NCBI GenBank assembly: GCA_039034015.1
Contig: JBCCBM010000009.1
Location: 62,001-126,000 of the forward strand
Direction: 5' to 3'
DNA length: 64,000 nt
Origin: Acuticoccus sp039034015
GTDB taxonomy: Bacteria; Pseudomonadota; Alphaproteobacteria; Rhizobiales; Amorphaceae
Every line of letters starts with the position of its first letter. The first letter of the stretch is position 1. The notes under the pieces were generated by a model. The model saw only the letters and a program-made list of their open reading frames with translations. It had not been told where the DNA came from and ran no database searches. A program made the translations under genes and the position numbers. This document shows, in pieces, positions 15,812 through 23,660 of this stretch.

Positions 15812-17050
15812 TCAGTCGGCCACCACCGGCGCATCCGGCGCCTCGCCCCGACGCTTGCGCCGACGCCGCTTCGAAGGCGGCGGCATCGGGTTCACCGGCC
15901 GCTCGCAATCAATCGTCTTCAGCGCCTGCCCATCAAACGCGATGGCAATTTCCCCCGCACGCAGCCGCAGCGCCTCTTCGCCAAACACCTCACGTCGCCA
16001 GCCGGAAAGCGCCGCCGCCTCCCCGCCCGACACAATTGTCTCCAACTCGTCCGATGTCGCAATCACCCGCGGCGCCACCCCATGGGCCTCCGCACAAAGT
16101 TTGAGGAGCACCTTCATCAGCTCCACCGCCGACTGCGCCCCATCAATGCTCGCCCGCCGCCGCTGCAACGTGGGCAGATCCTCAGGCGGCCGCGCATTCA
16201 CCTCTTTGACAAGCCCAATCACCGCCTGCCCCAACCGCGAGCGCTCAAACCCCTTGCTGGCCGTGCGCAACTTGCCGAGCGCCTCAGGCCGCACCGGCCG
16301 CTGCATCGCAATCTCATAAATAAGATCGTCCCGCATCACCCGGTTCCGCGGCACATCGCGCGCATGCGCCTCCCGCTCCCGCAGCGCCGCCACCTCCTGC
16401 AACACCGCAAGCTCCACCGGCTGCCGCGCCCGCCCCTTCAGCCGCCGCCACGCATCCTCAGGCTTTTGCTCATAGGTGCCGGGGGACGACAAAACCGACA
16501 TCTCCTCCTTCACCCAAGATTCCCGCCCATTGTCCTGAAGCATCGCGGCCAAATGCGCATAAACATCGCGCAAATGCGTCACATCCGCGAGCGCATAGGC
16601 CAGTTGCGCATCAGACAAAGGCCGCTCCGACCAGTCCGTAAACCGAGACGATTTGTCGACAACCGCCCCCGTCACCTTCCCCACAATTTGGTCATAGGCG
16701 ACACTCTCACCAAACCCACAGACCATCGCAGCAACCTGCGTGTCAAAAATCGGCGCCGGCACCCGCCCCGAAAGATGATGAAAGATCTCAATATCCTGCC
16801 GCGCCGCATGAAACACTTTGAGCACTGACGGATCCGCCATCAGCGCAAACAACGGCTCCAGCGAAATCCCCTCGGCCAGAGGATCCACCACCACCGCCTC
16901 ATCGGCCGACGCTATTTGAACCAGGCAAAGCCTTGGCCAAAACGTCGTCTCGCGCATAAACTCGGTGTCTACGGTGACAAACGGCGCCCCCGCCATTCGG
17001 GCGCACAGGGCCGCCAGCGCATCGGTCTCTCGTATCACGTCGACGGTCAC
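15812..17050 (-). CDS. rnd: Ribonuclease D
   Basis: A 412-residue RNase D. The DEDDy exonuclease residues are Asp28 and Glu30 (VTVDTEF), Asp86 (AARQDIEIF), and Tyr152/Asp156 (YALADVTHL); an HRDC domain follows (VLQEVAALREREAHARDVPRNRVM and later). The C-terminus ends in a basic patch (PPPSKRRRRKRRGE), probably for RNA contact. It trims tRNA and other RNA 3' ends. GTG start at 17050 overlaps the M42 peptidase stop (GTGA), coupling a housekeeping RNase to the NAGGN operon. Confidence 0.95.
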   Translation of the reverse strand: MTVDVIRETDALAALCARMAGAPFVTVDTEFMRETTFWPRLCLVQIASADEAVVVDPLAEGISLEPLFALMADPSVLKVFHAARQDIEIFHHLSGRVPAPIFDTQVAAMVCGFGESVAYDQIVGKVTGAVVDKSSRFTDWSERPLSDAQLAYALADVTHLRDVYAHLAAMLQDNGRESWVKEEMSVLSSPGTYEQKPEDAWRRLKGRARQPVELAVLQEVAALREREAHARDVPRNRVMRDDLIYEIAMQRPVRPEALGKLRTASKGFERSRLGQAVIGLVKEVNARPPEDLPTLQRRRASIDGAQSAVELMKVLLKLCAEAHGVAPRVIATSDELETIVSGGEAAALSGWRREVFGEEALRLRAGEIAIAFDGQALKTIDCERPVNPMPPPSKRRRRKRRGEAPDAPVVAD

Positions 17051-18198
17051 AACAAGGGCTTCTCCGGCCGCGGAAACACGTCCGCATCCTCCATGGGCTG
17101 GGACGGAAACCCAGCCAGCGACCCCAGATGCTCCCGATCCCGCGCAATCTCCACGGGCGACTGCGCATAAACTGTCAACAACTCCGCCAGCGAGCGCAAC
17201 GCATGCAAATGAATGCGCTCATACCCGTGCGAAGCATCCACCCCAAACGTCACCAGTGCGGTCCGCACATCGTACCCCGCCTGCAACGCCGCGGCGCTGT
17301 CTGACCGATAATACTTAAAAACGTCCTTCTGGTAACGAATTTCGTTCGCCTCACAGAGCCGAACCAACTTTTGCGTCAAATGGTAGTCAAACGGCCCCGA
17401 CTGATCGGCCATCCCAAGCGTGACACCAAACTCCTGGCTCGCCTGCCCCGGCGCCGTCGTCCCATTATCGACCGTGATGAGAGAAGCCACATCGTCGGTC
17501 AACACCGAGGCCCCGCCGATCCCGATTTCCTCCGACACCGAAAAAATCACAAACAAATCAACAGGAAGCGCCACCTTCTCCCGAAGCAAAGCCTCCACCG
17601 TCGCAAACAACACCGCAACACCCGCCTTATCATCAAGGTGCCGCGAGACAATAAAATCGTTGTCCATAAACTCAGGCTGCGGGTCGATCGCCACAAGATC
17701 GCCAATCGCAAACCCCAGCCGCGCAAGATCTGCTTCAGACTTGATCAGCGCATCCACCCGAAGCTCAACATTGTCCCAAGCAACAGGCTGCGTATCCACC
17801 TCATCGTTGAAGGTGTGCCCACTCGCCTTCAGCGGCAAAATCGTCCCCCGATACGCCCCGCGGTCCGTAAAAACCGTCGCCCGCGCCCCTTCCGCAAACC
17901 GCGACGACCAGGTCCCGACCGGCACCAACTCCAGCCGCCCGTTCGCCTTAAGCCGCTTCACCTGCGCGCCCAGCGTATCCAAATGCGCAATCATCGCCCG
18001 CGCCCCGCGCGAGCTTTTGCCTGCCAGCTTTGCCCGGATCGCCCCGCGCCGCGTCACCTCCATCGGCACGCCAAGCCGCCGCAGCTCCCCCACCGCCGCC
18101 CGCACGATCGTATCGGTATAGCCCGTCGGCGAGGCGATGGACAAAAGCTCCGCCAAAGTATCTTTCAAGTAAATCGTATCAATACTCAGGCGGGACAC
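17047..18198 (-). CDS. NAGGN-system M42-family metallopeptidase
   Basis: A 383-residue M42 (glutamyl aminopeptidase/endoglucanase-like) peptidase. Candidate metal ligands are His72 and Asp74 (MIAHLDTLGAQ), Asp189/Asp190 (RHLDDKAG), Glu223/Glu224 (SVSEEIGIGG), Asp244 and a His in DASHGYERIH. This subfamily accompanies NAGGN synthesis genes and may recycle the dipeptide when osmotic stress falls, though that role is inferred from context. GTG start at 18198 overlaps the synthetase by 13 bases. Confidence 0.92.
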   Translation of the reverse strand: MSRLSIDTIYLKDTLAELLSIASPTGYTDTIVRAAVGELRRLGVPMEVTRRGAIRAKLAGKSSRGARAMIAHLDTLGAQVKRLKANGRLELVPVGTWSSRFAEGARATVFTDRGAYRGTILPLKASGHTFNDEVDTQPVAWDNVELRVDALIKSEADLARLGFAIGDLVAIDPQPEFMDNDFIVSRHLDDKAGVAVLFATVEALLREKVALPVDLFVIFSVSEEIGIGGASVLTDDVASLITVDNGTTAPGQASQEFGVTLGMADQSGPFDYHLTQKLVRLCEANEIRYQKDVFKYYRSDSAAALQAGYDVRTALVTFGVDASHGYERIHLHALRSLAELLTVYAQSPVEIARDREHLGSLAGFPSQPMEDADVFPRPEKPLL

Positions 18199-19967
18199 GG
18201 CGCCTCATCATCCTGCCGGCGCCACGCCTTGCGAACGGCGTGGGGCACCGAAAGCGGAAACAAAAGGTCCACAAAGCGCTCCGCCGTCGGCTGCGGCTCG
18301 TGGTTGGCAAGGCCCGGCCGCTCATTCGCCTCAATAAAGCGATAGATCGCGCCCCGGTGGGACGGCACCATCAAATCCACCCCCACCACCGGAATGTCGA
18401 TCGCCCGGCTGATCCGCACCGCCGCATCCACCAACGCCGGATGCACATGGTCCGTCACATCGTGGATCGTCCCGCCGGTGTGCAAATTCGCGGTCCGCCG
18501 CACATCCACCCGGCGCCCCTCCTCCGGCACATCCTCCAGCGAAAACCCCTCCACGCGCAAACAACGCACCGTCTCATCATCCAGCGGGATCTTGGCTTCC
18601 CCGCCCGTCGCCGCCGACCGCCGCCGGCTCTGCGCCTCAATCAACGCCCGCAAGGTCGACGACCCATCGCCAAACACATGCGCCGCCTTCCGCACGGCCG
18701 CTGCCACCAGCCGATGGTCAATCACCACAAGCCGAAGGTCATCCCCTTCCACAAACTCCTCAACCAGCACACGGTCACAAACCTCCCGCGCCATCCGGTA
18801 CGCAGCGTCAAGATCGTCATCCGCCGTCAACCCGACCGAAATCCCACGCCCCTGCTCCCCCCGCGCCGGCTTCACCACCACCTGCGCGTGCTGGTCCAGC
18901 ATCGCCCGAATGTCGTCCGCCGAGCCAACCTCCCGCTCGTCCGGCACCAACACCCCGGCCGCCTCCACCACCCGGCGCGACACCGCCTTGTCATCACAAA
19001 TCGACATGGCCACCGCCGACGTCAGCTCCGACAATGACTCCCGGCACCGGATCGACCGCCCTCCATAGGTCAGCCGAAAGAACCCCTGCGCTGCATCCAA
19101 AAGCTCAACGTCGATCCCCCGCCGCCGCGCCTCCTCCACAACAATCATCGCATAAGGGTTCAGCTTTTCCTCAAAAGCCGGCCCCGCAAACAGCCTCTCA
19201 TTGATCGGATTCTTCCGCTTCAGAGTATAAATCGGCTCCTTGCGGAACCCCAGCTTCTCATAAAGCTGGATCGCCAAGTCATTGTCATGCAAAACCGAAA
19301 GATCAAGCGTCCCAACGCCCCGCGCGGAAAACACCTCCGCCAGCCGCCGCACCAGCGCCTCGCCCACACCGCCCGTGCGCGCCTGGGGCGCCACCGCCAA
19401 ACACCACAGCGAGCTCCCCTTATAAGGGTCCCCAAACGCCCGCCCGTGATCAATCCCCGTCACCGTCCCAACAATTTGCCCAGTATTGTCATCCTCGGCA
19501 ACAAGGTAAAGAAATGCCCGCGAATCCCGCTTCCGCCAAAAGAAATCGGGCCGCACCGGCACCATCCCCCGCGAGGCATAAATGGTATTTACTGCCTCAG
19601 CATCCTCAAGGTTCGTCATTCGCCGGACGGTAAACCCATCCCGCTTCTCCCGTGCCGCCCGATAGGTCGCAAGATCCAGTCGAAACGTATGGCTCGGATC
19701 CAAAAACATTTCTAACGGCGCCGCCGACAACATCACGTGCGGCTCAACCACATAAAACGCAATGTCCCGCCGCCCGGGCCCCTCCCGGCGCATCGCCGAC
19801 GCCAACGCCTCCGAACTCTCATAGGTGTGCGCAAAGTGCAGCGTGCCCCAACCGCAGTCGAGGCCCACATTCACCGCGTCAGAGGGCGCACTGTCCCATT
19901 CAGCGCGAAACGCACCCTCGCGTTTGCGCCGAAGCCGGTCCGCCAAAGCTCCCGATGACTTGCTCAT
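18186..19967 (-). CDS. ngg: N-acetylglutaminylglutamine synthetase (GNAT + ATP-grasp fusion)
   Basis: A 593-residue two-domain enzyme. A GNAT acetyltransferase domain occupies about residues 110-265 (CLAVAPQARTGGVGEALVRRL is the acetyl-CoA loop), followed by an ATP-grasp ligase (VVVKPARGEQGRGISVGL, and VGVDLMVPSHRGAIYRFIEAN near the end). It acetylates glutamine and joins a second glutamine to make the precursor of N-acetylglutaminylglutamine amide, a compatible solute. ATG at 19967 follows GAGGGG. It lies nine bases after the amidotransferase gene. Confidence 0.95.
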   Translation of the reverse strand: MSKSSGALADRLRRKREGAFRAEWDSAPSDAVNVGLDCGWGTLHFAHTYESSEALASAMRREGPGRRDIAFYVVEPHVMLSAAPLEMFLDPSHTFRLDLATYRAAREKRDGFTVRRMTNLEDAEAVNTIYASRGMVPVRPDFFWRKRDSRAFLYLVAEDDNTGQIVGTVTGIDHGRAFGDPYKGSSLWCLAVAPQARTGGVGEALVRRLAEVFSARGVGTLDLSVLHDNDLAIQLYEKLGFRKEPIYTLKRKNPINERLFAGPAFEEKLNPYAMIVVEEARRRGIDVELLDAAQGFFRLTYGGRSIRCRESLSELTSAVAMSICDDKAVSRRVVEAAGVLVPDEREVGSADDIRAMLDQHAQVVVKPARGEQGRGISVGLTADDDLDAAYRMAREVCDRVLVEEFVEGDDLRLVVIDHRLVAAAVRKAAHVFGDGSSTLRALIEAQSRRRSAATGGEAKIPLDDETVRCLRVEGFSLEDVPEEGRRVDVRRTANLHTGGTIHDVTDHVHPALVDAAVRISRAIDIPVVGVDLMVPSHRGAIYRFIEANERPGLANHEPQPTAERFVDLLFPLSVPHAVRKAWRRQDDEAPCPA

Positions 19968-19976
19968 CAGGCCCCC

Positions 19977-21752
19977 TCACCCGCGATGGGTCTGCAACCA
20001 CATTTCCAGAAGCGCCACCTGCCAAAGCTCCGACCCGCGAAGCGGCGTGATGTGCGCCTCCGGGTCCTTTAGCAGCTTCTCCACGTAAGCCGGCTGAAAA
20101 ATCGCACGCTCCCGCGCCCCTTGCGCGTGAAGCACGTCCTTCACCATCTCCAACACCGGCCCAGAGATATATTTCAGCGCCGGCACAGGAAAATACCCCT
20201 TCTTCCGATCAATCACCGCCGCCGGCACCAATTGCCGCGCCACGTCCTTCAAAACACCCTTCCCGCCCTGCGCCAGCTTGTGCGCCGGCGGGATCGTGGC
20301 TGCCAACTCACAAAGCTCATGGTCCAAAAACGGGACGCGCGCCTCCAGCCCCCACGCCATCGTCATCGCATCGACCCGCTTCACAGGGTCATCCACCAGC
20401 ATCACGGTGCTATCGATCCGCAGCGCCTTATCCACCGGGTCATCCGCCCCCGGCGTCAAAAACTCAGCCTCCACAAACGCCCGCGCCGCATCATGATCGG
20501 CCCGGTAGCCAGGCGAAATCTCCTCCCCCATCCGCCTGAAATCACGGTCAAAAAACGCCCCCGCATAGGCCGCGAGCGGGTCATTGGCCGAGGCCATCGG
20601 CGGATACCAATGGTACCCCCCAAACACCTCATCCGCCCCCTGCCCCGACTGCACGACCTTGATGTGCTTCGCCACCTCCCGCGACAGCAAATAAAAGCCG
20701 ACATTGTCATACGACACCATCGGCTCGGGCATCGCCGCCACCGTCGCCGGCAACGCCTCGATCATCTCCACCGAGGGCACATAAATCTTGTGGTGATCGG
20801 TTGAAAACGTCTCAGCAATTAGGTCCGAATACTCAAACTCATTGCCCACCTCCCCATTGGCATCCTCAAACCCAATGGAAAACGTCTTCAAATCCTTCTG
20901 CCCCGCCTCCGCCAGAAGCGCCACAATCACCGAACTGTCGACCCCGCCCGACAAAAGCACCCCAACCGGCACATCCGCCACCATGCGCCGGTCGACCGCC
21001 GTCCGCAGCGCCGCTGCCACCCGGTCGCGCCACTCCCGCGCATCGGTCGCCACATCCGCCGCCGTCCGATTGTATGAAATCCGCCAATAAACGCGATCCG
21101 TCTCCGCCCCATCCGGCTCGATCACCCGAATAGTCGCCGGCGGCAACTTCCGCACCCCAGCCAACATCGTGCGCGGCGGCGGCACCACCGCATGAAAACT
21201 CATGTAATGGTTGAGCGCCACCGGATCGATGGACGTATCCACCTCCCCCGCCGCAAGGATCGCCTGCAACGACGACGCAACCCGAAGCCGGGCCCCAACC
21301 TTCGACAAATAAAACGGCTTAATCCCAAACCGATCCCGCCCCAGAACCACCCGCCCAGTGTCCCGCTCATGGATCGCAAACGCAAACATGCCATGAAACC
21401 GCTGAACACAGTCCAGCCCCCAAGCATGATAAGCCTTCAAAATAACTTCGGTATCCCCGCTCGAGAAGAACGAATACCCAAGCCCAATCAACTCTTCCCG
21501 CAGCGCCGGATAGTTATAAATGCAACCATTAAAAACAATCGTCAGCCCCAGCTGAGGGTCCACCATCGGCTGCGACGACTTCACCGAAAGATCAATAATC
21601 GTGAGCCGCCGGTGCCCGAACGCCACGCGATCCCGCGCCACAATCCCGGCCCCGTCCGGCCCCCGGGGCGCCATCGCATCCGCCATCGCGCTCACCGCGC
21701 CAAGGGACGCTGCCTCCCCGTCAAACCGAATCTCACCGCAAATGCCGCACAT
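19977..21752 (-). CDS. N-acetylglutaminylglutamine amidotransferase (asparagine-synthetase-like)
   Basis: A 591-residue class II glutamine amidotransferase with Cys2 as N-terminal nucleophile (MCGICGEIRF), FNGCIYNYPALREEL and an AMP-forming PP-loop LLSGGVDSSVI at about residues 255-265. Ala-Asp-Glu-Val-Phe-Gly-Gly further on is the usual synthetase motif. Its place directly upstream of the NAGGN synthetase and M42 genes identifies it as the enzyme that amidates the dipeptide C-terminus rather than a true asparagine synthetase. First gene of the operon; GAGGAAGGTG precedes the ATG. Confidence 0.94.
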   Translation of the reverse strand: MCGICGEIRFDGEAASLGAVSAMADAMAPRGPDGAGIVARDRVAFGHRRLTIIDLSVKSSQPMVDPQLGLTIVFNGCIYNYPALREELIGLGYSFFSSGDTEVILKAYHAWGLDCVQRFHGMFAFAIHERDTGRVVLGRDRFGIKPFYLSKVGARLRVASSLQAILAAGEVDTSIDPVALNHYMSFHAVVPPPRTMLAGVRKLPPATIRVIEPDGAETDRVYWRISYNRTAADVATDAREWRDRVAAALRTAVDRRMVADVPVGVLLSGGVDSSVIVALLAEAGQKDLKTFSIGFEDANGEVGNEFEYSDLIAETFSTDHHKIYVPSVEMIEALPATVAAMPEPMVSYDNVGFYLLSREVAKHIKVVQSGQGADEVFGGYHWYPPMASANDPLAAYAGAFFDRDFRRMGEEISPGYRADHDAARAFVEAEFLTPGADDPVDKALRIDSTVMLVDDPVKRVDAMTMAWGLEARVPFLDHELCELAATIPPAHKLAQGGKGVLKDVARQLVPAAVIDRKKGYFPVPALKYISGPVLEMVKDVLHAQGARERAIFQPAYVEKLLKDPEAHITPLRGSELWQVALLEMWLQTHRG

Positions 21753-21853
21753 AAGTCACCTTCCTCGCGCCCGTCATAGGCGAAGGCCCCCGCCCACGCA
21801 AAAGCCAGAACCTTGCTGAAAGACCCAACGCGCGATACCAGCACCAAGGTCCC

Positions 21854-21937
21854 GCGGGCGTGATGGAATGGTAGACATACCGGACTTAAAATCCGGAGGC
21901 TTCGGCCGTGCGGGTTCAAGTCCCGCCGCCCGCACCA
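21854..21937 (+). tRNA. tRNA-Leu (anticodon UAA)
   Basis: An 84-base tRNA with acceptor stem GCGGGCG / CGCCCGC, encoded CCA (21935-21937), discriminator A, a Leu-type D arm and the T arm GCGGGTTCAAGTCCCGC. The anticodon loop CTTAAAA sits between CCGGA and TCCGG, giving anticodon UAA. It is divergent from the NAGGN operon across about 100 bases. Confidence 0.97.
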
Positions 21938-21966
21938 TCCTTTGTTGCGCTACCGCGAGTCTTTTT

Positions 21967-22078
21967 CTGCGCTACCGCCCTTTCGGGCTGCTTGAGCGCG
22001 GTTTGTCTGCGCTACCGCCCTTCGGGCTGCTTGAGCGCGGTTTGTCTGCGCTACCGCCCTTCGGGCTGCTTGAGCGCG
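21967..22078. repeat. Three tandem 39-40 bp repeats downstream of tRNA-Leu
   Basis: Units begin at 21967, 22007 and 22046 (period 40 then 39; the first has one extra T). Each has CTGCGCTACCGCCC, TTCGGGC and GAGCGC parts and can fold, with GCCC/GGGC as inner stem and GCGCT/AGCGC as outer stem. A decayed fourth copy (TTGCGCTACCGCG) starts near 21949. A frame runs through them but the product is a simple repeat without family features. Confidence 0.8.
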
Positions 22079-22130
22079 TGAGGTGGCATGAACGCCGATC
22101 CGATGGCCAAATGCCACCTGCGCGGCCAGC

Positions 22131-23660
22131 TCAACGAACGATCACGGACCCCTTAAGGTTCAAAAGCTTGGCAAGATTGCGCATGCGCCGCCGCGGCCGC
22201 TCCCCCTCCAGCGCCCCCAATTCACCCGGCAGTTCCAGCGCAAGATGATCCCCATCGCGCACAACCCGCGTGCGCGGCAAAATCCCCGCGACCCCCGGCG
22301 CCACCACATAGGCCACCTTAAACGCCGCGGCCAAAACCTTGGCCCGCTGGGCAAACCGCGGCGGACAAAGCGCTTCCGCCGCCGGCCGGGAGGCCCCATC
22401 CGCAAAGCCCCCATAACGGTCCAAAACCGCCGCCGCCAAATACCCGCGCCCCGGGTGATCCACCCCATAAAGCCCAACGTTCGAAATCACCGCGATCGCC
22501 TGATCCCCGCGATAATCCGGATGCGCCCGCCACCCAATGTCCGACAAAAAACACGCCGCCCCGCGCAGCCGAACCTCATCCTCACTCTCGCGAATACCAA
22601 CCGCGGCAAACACATCCGCCGTCCACTCCACCAGCTCGGCACACAATTTCGGCGACCGCGCGCGCAACACCGCAATCTCCGCACACGCCAGCAACAGCGG
22701 ATCCCGCCCCCGCTCCTCCTGCGAAAGCCCGTGATAAATCAGCCCCTCGCGCACCCCCAGCGAGGACGCCACCACCTCCGAAGGTCGCCCCACCTCCAAA
22801 AGCTCCCGCAACACCGCCGCCCCCCAGGGAAGCAGCGCCCGCCGGTTCTTCGACACCACCGAGGCCGCCGCAAACGCCTCCAACCCCTCCGACAGCAACG
22901 CATCGCAAAACGCCGCCATTTCGCTCGCCGGAATCCCATAATGGTGCATCACCGCAATGGGATGGTCGCCGGTTGCCATATGAAGCCGCACCAGCGAACG
23001 CCACGTCCCGCCAACGGCATAAAGCGAGCGCCCCGCCAACAACGGCAGCTGCTTCGACCCTTTGAGCGCCCTCGCCGCAATCTCCCGCGCCGCCGAAATG
23101 TCCCCCTTGGCATCCCCCATCAGGCGCAGCGTCCCAAGCTCAAAACTCTCGCCCGCCCCCAGCCGGTCATCAGCCACATCAATCAGCTCCAGCGAGCCGC
23201 CCCCAAGGTCCCCCACAACCCCATCCGGCCGCCAAAACCCACAAAGCACGCCGCGCCCGGCCATCTCGGCCTCTTCACGCCCGGCCAAAACCCGCACCGA
23301 AACCCCGGTCAACGCCTCAATCTGCGCAATAAAGTCCGGCCCGTTCGCCGCCACCCGCGCCGCAGCGGTTGCCACAATCGTCAACTCGTCCGCGTCCGCG
23401 GCCCGCGCCACCGCCATAAACCGGCTGATTGCGGCAAGCGCCCGCGCCATCGCCTCGTCCGAAAGGCGCCCGTGCTCGGCCAAGTCGCCGCCAAGCCCCG
23501 CCAAAACCTTCTCATTGAACAAAACGGTCGGCGCCCGCGAGGCACGCTCATAAAGCACAAGCCGAACCGAGTTCGACCCCACATCGACAACGCCCACCGC
23601 GCCGTCGCCCATGCGCCGGCCCACCGCGTGGACGGCCGCCTCCGCCTGCGCCGCGCGCAT
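22131..23660 (-). CDS. ppx: Exopolyphosphatase / Ppx-GppA phosphatase
   Basis: A 509-residue Ppx/GppA protein of the actin/hsp70-type ATPase fold. Phosphate-1 motif VVDVGSNSVRLVLYE is at about residues 24-38 and phosphate-2 motif VGDLGGGSLELID at about 147-159; the C-terminal half matches the HD-like helical domain of long Ppx forms. It hydrolyses polyphosphate and/or pppGpp. The ATG at 23660 abuts the ppk stop codon (TAGATG), so ppk and ppx are co-translated, the usual arrangement of opposing polyphosphate enzymes. Confidence 0.94.
   Translation of the reverse strand: MRAAQAEAAVHAVGRRMGDGAVGVVDVGSNSVRLVLYERASRAPTVLFNEKVLAGLGGDLAEHGRLSDEAMARALAAISRFMAVARAADADELTIVATAAARVAANGPDFIAQIEALTGVSVRVLAGREEAEMAGRGVLCGFWRPDGVVGDLGGGSLELIDVADDRLGAGESFELGTLRLMGDAKGDISAAREIAARALKGSKQLPLLAGRSLYAVGGTWRSLVRLHMATGDHPIAVMHHYGIPASEMAAFCDALLSEGLEAFAAASVVSKNRRALLPWGAAVLRELLEVGRPSEVVASSLGVREGLIYHGLSQEERGRDPLLLACAEIAVLRARSPKLCAELVEWTADVFAAVGIRESEDEVRLRGAACFLSDIGWRAHPDYRGDQAIAVISNVGLYGVDHPGRGYLAAAVLDRYGGFADGASRPAAEALCPPRFAQRAKVLAAAFKVAYVVAPGVAGILPRTRVVRDGDHLALELPGELGALEGERPRRRMRNLAKLLNLKGSVIVR

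Noticed and set aside
19977..21752. Ordinary asparagine synthetase B
   Set aside because: It directly precedes the N-acetylglutaminylglutamine synthetase and M42 genes, which marks the osmolyte amidotransferase.
21854..21937. tRNA-Leu as an integration site bounding an island
   Set aside because: No duplicate of the tRNA 3' end or integrase gene was found in the window.
21967..22078. A CRISPR array
   Set aside because: The units are directly joined with no unique spacers and there are no cas genes.
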